From NCBI RefSeq assembly GCF_024679245.1, contig NC_090188.1, positions 34,004,124 to 34,068,123 on the forward strand: a DNA stretch of 64,000 nucleotides, written 5' to 3'. Shown here one piece after another: positions 1-13,400 of the stretch (the first letter of the stretch is position 1; each line of letters starts with the position of its first letter). The notes under the pieces were generated by a model. It was given only the letters and a program-made list of their open reading frames with translations. It was not told where the DNA came from and searched no databases. Made by a program: the position numbers and the translations under genes. This DNA comes from Pseudorasbora parva (taxonomy: Eukaryota > Chordata > Actinopteri > Cypriniformes > Gobionidae).

Positions 1-1
1 T

Positions 2-181
2 AGAACCTCTGAGGAACCTCCACCAGTGCAGTCAGCCTCCCGGCATCGCCTCTCCACACGACCACGTACAGGCCCTCGGTATACACCACTGCACAGCGAC
101 TCAAAGAGGTACAGCGCACTGCAAAGCCTCGCTCATCAATATGTATCACTCCTGTCAGAACAGCAGAGGGCGCTAGGTTAA
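2..181 (+). other. Possible C-terminal coding fragment at the left edge
   Basis: An open frame enters from the left edge and ends at TAA 179-181. Its 59 residues are rich in Arg, Pro, Ser and Gln and end SLLSEQQRALG. GC content is higher than the AT-rich DNA immediately to the right. It could be the C-terminus of a host or transposon-encoded protein, but no family is recognised and 59 open codons could be chance. Confidence 0.25.
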
Positions 182-423
182 AACTAAAATAAGGGCTGCA
201 TCTCAAATCGCAAACTTAACTACTAGGTGAAAAACAATGTCTGCAAATTCACATTATTCATAAAACACAGTAAGTGATAAGTACCTGGAAGGCCAGCTCT
301 TTTGAGCAAGATTCTAGGCCTACTATTCCACAAGGCCTACTATTCCACAAGATGATTTGTGAATGGCAGTGAATTAACGCAACTGCCCATTAGTTGTTCG
401 CATATGACAATGATAACATGGTA

Positions 424-1308
424 GGGGAGAGCAGGGGCGAAAGTACCATTTTTCAGAAAAATGTAATTTTAAAAGAACATTTTTAGACAGAGATATATAT
501 TTGCTCTGGTCAATAACTCACAAGTGTGGTCTATCAATAGCAGGTGTGGTATTTTGTACAAATGCAGAACGACTACAGTATAATTTTACATTGAAGATAA
601 GATGCAGATTGTTACTTTTGACCCCATCAGTTGGGACGAAAGTAACACACAGGTGGGTCAAAAGTAACACAACAATATAAGCTAGGTTGTTTTGTGTTAC
701 TCTTGTTTTTATTAAATATACCTGACTATGACCTTGTTAATATGTTACTGCAAACATATTTTGTAGCTACTTTATCTTTGCAAAAAAAAAAAAATTACAT
801 TTTCATTTTCAATTTTAAGTTTAATCAAATTTTTCAAATATAACCTGACAAAACAAAAATATGAACAATATGAAAATTAAATTAGCAGCATTATATATAT
901 ATATAAGAGTGGGACAAAAGTAACAAGTGTTACTTTCGTCCCGACAGGAAGTCCTGACATTTAAACACGATTTACTTTCATACTGAAAAACTCTGAAAAG
1001 ACAAACATGCAGGATGTGTAACAGTTATAAATAATCTGTAGAGTGATCATAACTGTGACACATGAAACAAGAAACACAACTTGTAATTAGAAAAAAAGTA
1101 CCGCTTCAGTAATTTACTTTTCCTACTCGAAAACTATATTTCGGACCCAACCGCGGGAAACGATGACGAAAAAACATGATTTTTGGCAGATCCATCAAAG
1201 TTTGCGTGCTGAACGTGCTGTCATAGCTTGGAATGCAAATGTAGTCAGGGCTCTGAGAAAATCGCATTGTTACTTCCGTCCCGCGTTACTTTCGCCTCGG
1301 TTCTCCCC
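424..1308. mobile_element. TIR DNA transposon, non-autonomous, TA-flanked
   Basis: The left end GGGGAGAGCAGGGGCGAAAG and the right end, read inverted (GGGGAGAACCGAGGCGAAAG), are imperfect terminal inverted repeats. TA dinucleotides lie directly outside (422-423 and 1309-1310). The 885-bp interior is AT-rich and has no coding ORF. It holds several copies, in both orientations, of a GGGACGAAAGTAAC-like motif (around 612, 645, 655, 910, 930, 1268). Superfamily not assigned; TA flanks would suit Tc1/mariner-type integration. Confidence 0.6.
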
Positions 1309-1623
1309 TAAACATTGCTTAACTAAAATTCCAGAAAGGTGGGGACGTTTTATTCATTTAAATAAAATAAATAAATAAAAGACTTTCAAATCACATGAGC
1401 CAATATTTTATTTACAATAGACCATAGATGACATAGGCCTATCACATTTTTACACTTGTATCCACTAATTGAGCTCATTTTAAATTCGATGCCTGCTACT
1501 GGTCTCATTAAAGTTAGCACAGGTGCAACAAATGGCTGAAAAAGCAAGAACATCTAGCAATGAATTAAGTGATATCAGATCTGTAACATGGTAAGCTTTA
1601 AAGGCTATGTCTAACGCTGCGAA

Positions 1624-2713
1624 TTGAGCGTCAAAATCGTGTTTACCCCGTCTAGTTTAGAGAAGCAGAGTCTCTCAGAAATAGAGATGGGCAGAGGCTG
1701 TGAAATATGTGAAACCGTGCGTAAAAAGATTGTGGAATACTTTAAAAACAATCTTCCTCAACGTCAAATTGCAAAGGCTTTGCAAATCTCATCTACATCA
1801 TCAAAAAATTAGGAGAAACTTAAGAAATTTGTGTGTAAGGGACAGAGCTCGAAGACCTTTCTTGGATGTCCGTGGTCTTTGGACCCTCAGATGACACTGC
1901 ATCACTCATCGCCCTGATTGTGTCAATGAAATTACTAAATTACATAATGATATTACTAAATGGGCCCAGGAATACTTCCAGAAACCACTGTCGTTAAACA
2001 CAAAACTATAACATCTGCAGATGCCAACTAAAGCTCTATCATGCAAAACAAGAAGCCGTATTTGAACATGGTCCAGAAGTGCTGTTGTGTCCTTTGGGTC
2101 AAGGCTTATTTAAAATGGATTATTTCAAAGTAGAAAAGTGTTCTATGGTCAGTCAGGTCCAAATTTGATATTCTTGTAGGAAATCACAGACACCATGTCC
2201 TCCAGACTAAAGAGGAGAGAGACCTTCCATCGTGTTATCAGTGTTTAATTCAAAATACCATCTCTGATGATATTGGGGTGCATAAGTCGATACGGTATGG
2301 GCAGCTTGCATGTTTTGCAAGGCACTATGAATGCTAAAAGATATATAAAGGTTTTAGAGCAATATGCTCCCCTCCAGACGACGTCTATTTCAGGAAGGCC
2401 TTGTGTATTTCAGCAGGACAATGCAAAACCACATACTAGAGCAATTACAACAGCATGGCTTCGTCGTAGAATAGTTTGGGTGCTGAATTGGCCTGATCTT
2501 TCACTTATAGAGAACATTTGGTGCATAATTAAACAAAAAAATATGTCAAAGACAATTGCAAACTCTTTAGTAGCTGGAAAGCTTATAACCTTGATGCCCA
2601 GACATCTCCAAACTTTTTTAAAAAGAAGAGGAGATGCTACACATGCCCCTGGTATCAATTTTTTGAGACCTGTAGCAAGCATCAAGTTTGAAATTATCTC
2701 AATCAGTGGATAA
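1624..2713 (+). pseudogene. Tc1-type transposase, broken
   Basis: The N-terminal helix-turn-helix is visible at 1687-1810 (VRKKIVEYFKNNLPQRQIAK). The C-terminal catalytic part is at 2267-2713, with QQDNAKPHTRA (second catalytic Asp) and a DLSLIENIW motif in place of the usual N-P-I-E-N-x-W. Stops and frameshifts break the middle part. Not functional. Confidence 0.75.
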
Positions 2714-2736
2714 GTGTAAAATTGATCTCAGTTACA

Positions 2737-2830
2737 TTTACATTACATTTTACATTTATGCATTTAGCAGACGCTTTTATCCAGAGCGAATTACAACTCA
2801 GGAGTACAGGAAGTGATCCGTCAAGAATAG
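2737..2830 (-). repeat. SINE tail fragment
   Basis: Contains TTAGCAGACGCTTTTATCC and a degenerate AGCGAATTACA. This is the inverted tail of the tRNA-derived SINE seen in full at 23285-23456; further pieces lie at 12766 and 47527. Confidence 0.6.
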
Positions 2831-3099
2831 GCAAAGAAACGCAAAACATGTCCTAAATATCAAGATTTGTACACTACTCAGAGTAGCAAAAACCAGAGAA
2901 GGGAAGAAGAAAAGAGAAATAGAGGGGAGATTTTTTTTTTTTTTTTTGGGATAAGTGTAACATTTCTCTGTTTAAACATGTGTTATGTTATGTTCTATTG
3001 TGAATTAAATTTTGGCTCATGTGATTTAAAAGTTTTTTAGTTTTAATTTTATTCAAATTTTAAAAAATGTCCCAACATTTCTGGAATTCGGGTTGTAGA

Positions 3100-3960
3100 A
3101 CGTCCAGATTACATTCATAATAAACACACTAATACTATATAGAACATTTTTAATGCTCAAAAAGTAATTACTTATTTAAAAGAGGTACCTACTCATGTGG
3201 TCTTTTAGGTCAGGTTTTATACACAACCAGTCACACTCACACTACTAAATTGTATGTATACTGTTAGAATTTCAGTAGCACTCTACACATGCTATGTACT
3301 TATTATAGTGATCACTGTGTATTAACTAGGTACTTATCCTGAACCTACCCTTAACCTAACCTTAAACCATGTAGTTGACTTATATTACCCAGTATTTTCT
3401 TAAATAAGAACACTGTAAAGAAAGTACATGTACTGTAAAATAAAGTGCGACCAGAATTTATTTTCAAAACTAAGACTTTAAGGGATATGTTGTACTTGAC
3501 AATTAGGAAAAAACATTGAGGAAAGAGCTTGGAAGCATGGAAACTTCAAAACGTAAAATGCATTCCATGATGTATGCATAGTATGTCCAGTTGTGTTATT
3601 TTATAGGCATGATGACTTAAATCAAATCTATGGAAAACAGCAACATACATTTTTTTGAAAACTGCAATAATACTTGAAAGATGCTGTATGTAAGAATGAT
3701 TGCTAGTAGTTGAAATGGGTACTGAAAATGGGTTAAAAAATGTACATACAGCACTTCAACTGGTATTTAACTGACAACCATGTTATTTATTCACCTTATC
3801 ATTTGAAAACCTTGCAATTCTTTCTTACCAACAGACACAGGAGTGACCACATCATTAACCAAGACCTTAAGACCATCTCCAGATTCAGCACATCTCCACT
3901 CCACCTTTCAAGAAACAATTTTATAATCTCTAAATTGTGGCTAATTCATTTATGCACATA
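3100..3960. other. No gene seen
   Basis: AT-rich DNA between the Tc1 relic and exon 9. The small ORFs show no domain. Contains a short AACCT-rich patch near 3345-3370. Probably the intron after exon 9. Confidence 0.5.
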
Positions 3961-4000
3961 TTGTTCATCTCATTTTATATGTTTCAAAGGTCAAACTCAC

Positions 4001-4215
4001 CTTTCCAGCACCCTGATAGAAGGCGGCTAATCGTACCAGAGCAGGCACAAGTTTGGGCTGCCCGTTGACCACTAGAGCAGCTGTTTGTCCGTGCAGGGTA
4101 AAGATGTTTGATCCTGTGCTGCTGGAGAGACGAACTATGACATACTCACCCAAGGCTTTGAAGGTATACTCACTTCCGTCAAAGGTGACAAAGTGAAGAC
4201 TTCCGTATACCATGC
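4001..4215 (-). CDS. Exon 9: start of VWD domain
   Basis: A 215-bp exon encodes [29 protein letters not shown] and on to FYQGAGK. The H-F-x-T-F-D-G-x-x-Y-x-F-x-x-x-G-E-Y pattern is the start of a von Willebrand D domain as in MUC4-type proteins. The first position of the usual G-D-P-H is G-S-L-H here, so the calcium/Asp-Pro cleavage-type motif is not kept. The acceptor is catccag at 4216 and the donor GTGAGT at 4000. The next exon was not found to the left. Confidence 0.78.
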
Positions 4216-7200
4216 CTGGATGAAAGAAGAGAGTGGAACAGAAATTTTTAAAGCTACTTCCTTGTCAACATCAGCTATAAATTATTTATTTCTAAATTAA
4301 ATCAATCAGTAGTTATTAGGAGTGTAAAAATAAACAAATTGGAAAAAGAAAATTATATTGCATAAAGTATTGGTACAATAATGGTTATGCATACTCATTT
4401 GCCCTATTTTACATTTAGAATAACTTTACCAGTGGTGTAAAGTAACAAATAACAAATACTCTCTTTACTGTAATAGAGTAGTTTTTCTCAGGAATTTTAC
4501 TTTTTAAGTAGTTTAAAAACAGTGTACTTTTACTTTTACTTAAATACATTTTAAGGGCTGTATCGGTACATTTACTGCGCTATTTTCCCTAAACCTGCCG
4601 TCGCTACATTATGTTTATTTATTTTTCCTGTCAACATGATTGGCTAAGACAAATAATCAGTCCTGGGCCTCCATGCAGTGTGTCTCCCGTCAAATCAACC
4701 TAGTAATAATGTGCCTAGTAATAATAATTCAGATAATAATTTAAACTGACGTCACTAATTTGTCAAGTCAAGTCAATTCAACTTTATTTATGCACCGCTT
4801 TTACAATGATGATTGTTTCAAAGCAGCTTCACAGTGTTAAACAGGAAAATACTGCAACAAAATTTGATTCGGCTGTACAGTCATTCTGGAGAAAACGGTG
4901 ATGTTATCAGCTCATTTCAATTTATCATACAGGGACAATGTGGGCAGATCAGTAATATAGTTGTGATTACATTTCAGATACTTTTACATAATTTTGTAAG
5001 GATCCCTAATCAAATCAAATACACCCCTGGTAGCATAAGAGAGCTAGATGGATACAGAGAGTATAAGGGATACAGAATCTGTATCTAGGTCCCTTACCAA
5101 TGCCTGGTGCTCCCCTGTTCCCAGGTATACTGCTATCAGCGCTGTTCCAGCTATACCCTTGGCACCGATCTAGTGGTCTCTTAGCCAAGTAGGCATTACA
5201 CAGTGGGGATTGAACACAGCACCACTGGAAGGGTAATAGATCCTTGACTAGAAACAAAGCCAGCATGAAAAAGATCAAATCAATAGAAATAAATCAGGTA
5301 TGACTGAATTATATGTTCAACTAACAATGCCTTCGCAAACTTCATAAAATTAAAATACATCTGGAATGGCTTTACCTATATGTTGTTGTGTGTTGTCCTC
5401 AGTAAAGAACCGTTCACTGTATCCAGCCAGCAGGGGGCCCTCTGGATCATACACGCATCTCTTTCCTGCCTTTTGTTTGTTAAAAAGGATGGACTGAAAT
5501 ACACGGCCCCTGCTGCCACCCCATCTAAAAGCTCTCAGATCCTTTACACGTGCGGTCTGTTCTGATGGTAGAGTCTCAGGGCCAAAGGCCAAGTCCTCCT
5601 GTGCCTGAACACGGGTGCAGGGACATGATGCCAGACCTAATGCCCATTCTTTAGGATCGGGCTCGTTGAAGGCCCATACCTGGCATTGCCTCTGAGGATC
5701 CGAGCTGATTTCATCAGATCCTGTCAAGTCATACACCAGCTGCCCCAGTTTGCCTGTGTTACCAGTGACAGTCTGGGGACGATAGCGCCCTCCTGGGCCA
5801 AACAGGTTGTTTGGGGGCTTTGGAATCTCATTATGGAAGTTATTCTTGCCATCAGTGTAGCCTATAAGAGCGTTATGATTGGTCCTCTGTCCTGGACCCC
5901 AGTTCATGTCACTGTAGCGGAGGAGAGCAAATGAACGTAGTCCATCCGTGGTCAGAATGCTCTGGAAGGTGTTGGTCTGGGGATGACATTAGGATGATCA
6001 TTACTAAGAAGAGCTTTTAAGAACCTGCTTTTCAGTGTCATTTTTTTTTTTCTATCAAATTCAGAAAATGTGTCTCAAGACCCCCATGGTCTGTTCCATT
6101 TTGTTTGCATCCTGGGTTAAGGCTTCTTTGGCCATGTTTACACCTGGTATTAAATGATTAGTTCACCCAAAAAGTACATACCCTCATGTCATTTGACACC
6201 CGTAAGACCGTTGTTCATCTTTGCAACACAAATTAAGATATTTTTGTTGAAATCCTATAGCTCTGAAAGGCCTCCATTGGCAGCAATGACATTTCCTCTC
6301 TCAAGACCCATAAAAGATACTAAAGACGTCATTAATAAGCCCACTGATTGATTGATTGAAGTTTATTTCGAGCAAAAAATAAATAAATTTAATTAAATTA
6401 AAAACTTGCTACAGTGCTTCTACAATAATTTTATAAAGCAACAAAAATATTGCAATTTGTGTTCCGAAGATGAACAAAGGTCGTACTATACATAAACCCA
6501 CAAGCAGGTAGGTCAGAGTCCCACCAAAATAGTCATCCTATCACACACCTATGTACACTGGATTACTACTAAATTATGCGTTCAGCGTTCTTCAACAAAT
6601 ATTGTTTGGATTTTCTAGACTATTTTAAATTGTAAAATAACCAGTATACTGTATATTAAAATGTAGCACATGTCTTCAGCAGGCATGTATTTATGATACT
6701 AGTGGGAGAGCCATTGGGATTTCCATTCTGGCTGCCCTGCTTATTACCTCATGTAAACCTTGCACAAAACCAAGACGATATTAGTCCGCTTCAGCTTTGT
6801 GTCTGCAAACAGGGTTCTTCCTATGTAGAGTAGCGTATTAAATTAATGAGATTATAAACCCTGTTTGTTTACAAACTCAAATTACAAACCCATCCCCATG
6901 TGAATAGAATTTATATACAGTAGTTCTGATGTGTTTGTTTTTTATGTTTGTTCTGAGAATAGATATGTCTTTTAACAGAACTTGTACAAGTAATATTCTA
7001 AAACAACATTCGGGCGCAATAAATACTACATTAAAAGGGTCATATAATGCAATTTTTGTACAAGTTAATATGATTCTTTAGTGTCTAAATGAAAACTTTG
7101 TAATATACTTTAATTAAAAATTCTCATTAGTATTGTAAGAAAACACAAATTTTAAATGTAGCCTTGTCAGTGATGCTTAACGTTATCTATGCAGTGTGAA

Positions 7201-10200
7201 TAACTGTTACAACACAATTTTTTTTTGACAGTAACAGACACCATCTACAAAAGTCTACAAAAGTAAAACCATCTAGAACCACATCCACGTTAACTTTCTC
7301 ACCAGCATACACAGTTTGTAATAACACAATAACCATAATGTGTTTTTCATTATAAAGTGGGATTGTGAATTATATTGAGAACGTCATACATAGAAAGCAT
7401 GCCGTAATGTAACTTACCATGTAAACTTTAGCCACATTTATCGTGAAGCGTGCAAGCAATTCAAACTACACTCACTTCTTCTGGAGGTGCAGCAGGAACA
7501 CGAATCATTGGTACTGATCCCTTATTCAGGAGTAGCTTCTTAGCAAAACCTGCTTTATACTGACCCTCGTTTATAAAGCAGTCTGGTGAGAAATGCTTCA
7601 CGGTTCGCGCAAACATGAAAGCATTGACATTAATTGGGGGGGATATTCCCTTTCAGAAACAAAACTCAGCCCCTGCGTCTTCAGCGGTTCGGATTTAGGA
7701 ACATCAGAATGACTGCTGTGTTCATTATTACACCCAAGAACAGAACACCACAATCGCATAAATGCCTTTCTTCTCCAATGTATCAACAATTACGGACTAT
7801 GACGACTGCTCGACCCAGGTCGGGTCTGTGTTGAAACACTGCTGTCAGTTAACAATCGTGGGAGGGGCGTCCAAACATGTGACGTCACACAGTCAAACGG
7901 CTTGATTTGAGACAATGGAAAACATATAAGGAGATTAAAAAAAACCTTGGATATAGGATGATTGTGTACAGGCACTGCCAAGTGCCAACACACATTTTAC
8001 ATACAATCAACTTGTAAAAGTGCACGTACCATTAAATGACCCCTTTAAGGCAATTCTAAGGACCTGTCCCAAATGGCACACTTATACACTTTCGGTCTTG
8101 GAGACTTACAATGGCCATTGCGTGCATGTGTCCATTAAGTCCACAATACTGTAGGGTGTCCCATTCATCATTTAACCTTAAAGAGGGGTGCTCATGAGCA
8201 CCCACTTTGCGGCTGTTATGCGCCTCATGAAGAAACCGAGACAGAAGTGGTGGAAAGTGGACAAAAGAGATGGCTTTAAGCAGCAGGTGTATAGTTGAAT
8301 TTTTCTCCCTCATATACTTGTGATCCAATTGGCCAAAATGTAAATTAATATCAGGTGCAAATAGAGCATTTATTGTATTACCCATATCAGGAATTAGTGA
8401 GACTGAGAAAGGATGTGGCTTTCATATTCTGTAAGATTAGACTATAAACCACAAGTTTTTCACTATTGCCTGAAATAACTTTGCATGTTTGTGTTCTGTA
8501 CTTTGCCTTTCTATTTCCTTATTTGCCTTAAAATGTAATTTTAAATTTGTTTGTGATTGGTTGCTAGAATGTTGCTAGGTGTGGTTGCATAAGTGTTCTG
8601 TCAGCTATGGTTGCTTTATGGCTAAAGTCAAAAGATTCTTCTTCAAAGTTTCTATGGTATTCTGCCCTCTAGATATGATATAACTTTATTAGATATGATA
8701 TATTTAGATTGATAGATTATTTATTGGATTGATATATCTTACAAGTTTAAGGAATGTTATACAAATTGTATTACCTTCCAGGCAAAACTAATACATCTGA
8801 TTGCTTGCTTAGAAGAATGATAGTACACCTCTCCTCAACAAGCTATGTCAACCAGAACCTTCATGTCCGTAGTACAAAAGGTGTAAGAGTTTAAATGAAT
8901 ACTTAGATTTAGGATTAGTTTGTTCAAATCCTGATCCCTCCAACTATAAGCAAAATGAATAAAAACAATAGTGATGCTAGCAGTGGCAAACACCCTTAAT
9001 TACAGCTACTGTTACACTTATTTACTCAGTGTGTGTTCATTCATATAACACTCACCTCAGACAAGTTGATCCTTTGATAGGACACAGGCAAAACATGATC
9101 CCATGTGATTTTCACTATCCATGATGGAATAAATGGGGGGTTGCCCCTTTGAGTCTCGAATCTGCTAACCTCTTGTGCTGTTCGGTTAAAAACTGTCTCA
9201 GCATAGATGTCAGATATATTGAGCAGACTGTATTCCTGTTGGACAGAAAATGAGAATTTTTATGAAAAAGATTTCCATCATGGTACCCTGCTGAAAAATC
9301 CAGCATTGCTGGTGAACAGAATATGGTATATTTTATATGCTGGGACCAGCATAGAATGTGGCTACTGGTTTGCTGGTGCCCAGCATGGGAAACAGGCCAC
9401 CCGATAGAACAGAATTATACCAGCTCTAAGCTAAATTTTGCATTATTAATTGCAATGATAACCTGGTATAGCAGTTTTCCATCTCCGAGGGTAAGGTCAA
9501 CATCATCCCAAAACACTGCCAACATGGGAAGACCCTCATTTCCATTAAAACCCCCTGGGAATGGAGCAGGGAGCAACAGTTTCTCATTCTCACTGACCGA
9601 TTGGAACTGCACCAAGCCATTATCTGAAAACTGAAAAGGTTCATATCAAGACTCTATTCATTTTTAAAACGTGAAAGGAGGTGAGGCTAACTGTTAGTAG
9701 CTAAAATGTTTCATGAGCCAAATATGGTATGTTAGTTTTGACATTTCAGATTAGCCTGCTCAGCATTAAATTGCTATTCAAATGTGAACAGTTAATTGTG
9801 CACACTTACAAATAATCGGTCATATAGTTTGCCCATGAATGGAAAGCCTGCAGGAGGAATGATGTATGGAGAATTTCCATCTGCCACTGTAATTGGTAGC
9901 TCAGCATCACCTGCTTCCTTTCCAAATGGATACAGGGAACTTTCTGTAAAAATGTATACAAAGTGCACCCAAAGGGGAAAAGGTTTGGCTGGTTAGCATG
10001 GGCAGTTAGCCACTGCTGGTAGATGTCATAAAAACACAATCTGGTCACCAAAAATGTAAAAAAATAAAGGTGCAATTAGGTTGACTAGCAAAAAAATAAA
10101 CAAAAATATGTGGAGTTCTCTGTCTGGAAAATTAGTTTGACGTTGTTTTAAGTTTATGTTTATTAACTCTGGTTGGATGATTATCAAAATGGCGGTCACC

Positions 10201-10347
10201 CTAACAGAGTAACTTCCAACATAAAGGAGCAACATTAAGAGGGAGTCCTGCTATGACTGCAATGTTTATGTAAAGTGAGTGTGCATTTGTATTTCTTTAA
10301 TTATTAAATGACTCCTGTGATTTGTGAATAATATATATAAAAAATAT

Positions 10348-10402
<55 letters not shown>

Positions 10403-13400
10403 AATGTGAAATATACAGTAGATGTATAATTTTGCGTACATTATTTTGATTGTAATAAAATACCCGACCCATTTGTGGCAGCTGTGGGCAGTCAGTATCC
10501 TCGGCAGAGCAGGCACAGCTGTAAGATCCTATTAAATTGGTGCATGTTCTTTTGCTATAGCATATGTCAGGTGAAAGACATTCATTCCGGTCTATACATC
10601 CACCCAATCCATTCCCATTTCTGACTGAGGCATCCCATCCATTGCCACACTTGCACTGAAACCCACCTACAGAGTTGTAGCATGTAGCAGCAGGATGGCA
10701 TCCACCCCTACTGGACTGACATTCATCTAAATCCACACAAAGAGACCCTAATGCAATAAAACCTGGTGCACATACACATACATAAGACCCAGGGGTATTG
10801 ATGCAGTTGCTTGATTTGTGGCAACGCAAGGTCGATGTGGAACATTCATCAATGTCTTTACAGTACGTCCCATTTCCAGCATAACCTAAGCGACACTGGC
10901 ATGTGAAAGACCCCACTGTGTTCCAGCATCTTGCCAAGGGGTGGCAGGTAGTGTTATTTGCACATTCATTGTTGTCTATGCAGGTACCATTTTCCTCATG
11001 ATGTCCTGGTGGACAGGAGCACCGGTATGATCCAGGTTTATTGATGCACACCTGATCGGGACGACAAGTTCTGTTCATAAGGCACTCATTGATATCTGTA
11101 CACTTTGGGCCATATGCCTCAAAACCAGAAGCGCATGGACACTGGAAAGACCCTACTGAGTTTACACATACAGCATTGGCAGTGCATGGACTGTCATCTG
11201 CCAGACATTCATTAATGTCTTGACACTCTGTTCTGTTTAGAAAGAAACCCAAGTTGCAGTTACATTTATAAGACCCAGGGATGTTGACACATGTAGAGTG
11301 AGGTTGACATATGGATTCATTCTTTGAATCTGAACACTCATCTATGTCAAGACACCTAGTGTCATTGCTCCAGAAACCCATGTCACAAACACAGTGGAAT
11401 GAGCCAACTGTGTTAATGCAAGTCCCATTAGTGCAGAGTGGCCCAAACTTTGGGTGTGAGCACTCATCTATGTCTTCACATTGGGTTCTACTTGTACCAT
11501 TGGAGGAGAATCCATCATCACAAATGCACAGAAACGAACCTTTAGTATTGACACAAATACTGGGGCCTGAACATGCAGACATGTTCAAGCATTCATTGAC
11601 ATCCTCACAGACTGTCTGATTGCCTTTATACCCATCCCAGCATTCACAAAAATATCCTCCTACTGTATTTTGGCAGCTGGAGGCATTTGGACACTGTGCT
11701 TTGCCTGTGGCGCATTCATCAACATCTAAACAGAAAGAGTTGTTGAAGCTGAGGAAGCCTTTGTTACATGAACAATTATACCCTCCCTCTATATTGTAGC
11801 ATGTGCTGTTGTCTGGGCAAATAAAGTTTCCTACACTACACTCATTTATGTCTTCACAGTGTGTCCCATTGTACTGGTAACCTTCCCAGCAGTCACAATG
11901 AAAGGACCCTTCTGTGTTGAAACAGTTGGACAACTTTGGGCAAGCTCCTTTATGTGAACATTCATCTATATCCTGGCAATCTCTGCCATTTCCAAGGAAC
12001 CCATCAATGCAGGAGCAATAGTTTGACCCACGGATGTATTTGCACTTAGCATGAGTGTTGCATGCATTGGATACATTCTTACAGTCTGTCTCATTCACGC
12101 AGGTACCCAGATCATAGACCAGACCAACGGTGCATGTGCAGGTATATGTCCCAGGAAAGTTTTGGCAGGTCATGTTGTTTGTACAGATTGAAGGTTGCAA
12201 GCACTCATCCACATCCACACAAGTAAACCCATCACCCCGATATCCCTCCATGCACTTGCAAATGTAGGAGCCCTCTGTGTTGTTGCACATGGCGAGAAGG
12301 CTGCAGTTATGAGGCAACGTTGAGTTTTCATTACACTCGTTCACATCTTGGCAATCAAACCCAGACCCAGTCATTCCAAAGGGACAGGTACACTTGTAGG
12401 AACCAGGGGAGTTAGTGCAGTTGGCAGCTGGATGGCATCCTCCATGTTGGGATTGGCACTCATTAATGTCTATAAGTCATCCAAAATGGGACAGGGTCAG
12501 GAAAAAAAAATCCCTAAAAGACTGAGAAGAGAGTCCTCAAGCAAGCAAATAAGTGCACAAATTAATTTTGAAAAGGGAGAAAGACTTACCAGAACAGTTT
12601 TTTCCATCCCCAGTGAAGCCATTGCGACAGAAGCACAGGTGACTCCCAATGGTGTTGACACACTGTGCAAACTTGCTGCAGCTATTGACTCCAGATTCAC
12701 ATTCATCCACATCTGTGAGGTTGGAAAAAGAATATAACGTGAAAAGAGAAGATTGAAAGATTACATAAGGCATCTGGCAGACGCTTTTATCCCAAATGAC
12801 TTAAGTGCTTAAAGTGCAGCATAAATAGAGTAAATATTTATATATTTATGCATATTATATACTGTGTACATTTTATGGATAACTGAACCCATGACCTTGG
12901 CTCATGAAAATATAAATTATTTTGTAATCACATATGAATTGCACATACCTATGCATTCTGTTCCATTAAGAGTGTAACCCACTTTGCATATGCAGTCAAA
13001 AGATCCTAGTTTATTGACACACTGTGTCTCTTTCTTTGGGCACACATTTTCTTCACATTCATTGATGTCTGAGCAAATGAGTCCATCCCCTTCGAATCCC
13101 AAATCACATACACACTGATACCCAGAAGACGAAAGATGACAAAGTCCATTTGGATGGCAGGCAGGATCACATTCACGACTAGGTAAGGCACAGGTGTTGT
13201 TGTATGCTACTGTGCCATTCAGACAAGAACAAACATATGCTCCAGGGGAATTCACACATACAGAGATGTCTGGGCAAGTATAATTGGAAAGTCTACATTC
13301 ATCCACGTCTGTACAGGTGAGACCATCTCCCGTAAAGCCCTGGTGGCATTTACACAAATATTCTCCTGGAAAATTGTAGCAATCGGCACGCACATGACAC

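Larger units (their letters stand above)
1320..3097 (+). mobile_element. Decayed Tc1-like transposon with long TIRs
   Basis: Long inverted repeats of roughly 100 bp flank a transposase relic. The left one begins near ATTCCAGAAAGGTGGGGACG (1329) and continues through AAATCACATGAGCCAATATT. The right one, ending GGAATTCGGGTTGTA at 3097, is its reverse complement with scattered changes. The left terminus is worn and its outermost 10 bp no longer match. A SINE-tail fragment (2737-2830) and a poly(T) tract are inserted before the right TIR. The element starts about 10 bp after the 424-1308 element. Confidence 0.75.

Noticed and set aside
7598..8385. Possible extra exons between exons 7 and 8
   Set aside because: No splice sites in phase 0 and no similarity to NIDO or AMOP; the phase from exon 7 to exon 8 already fits directly.
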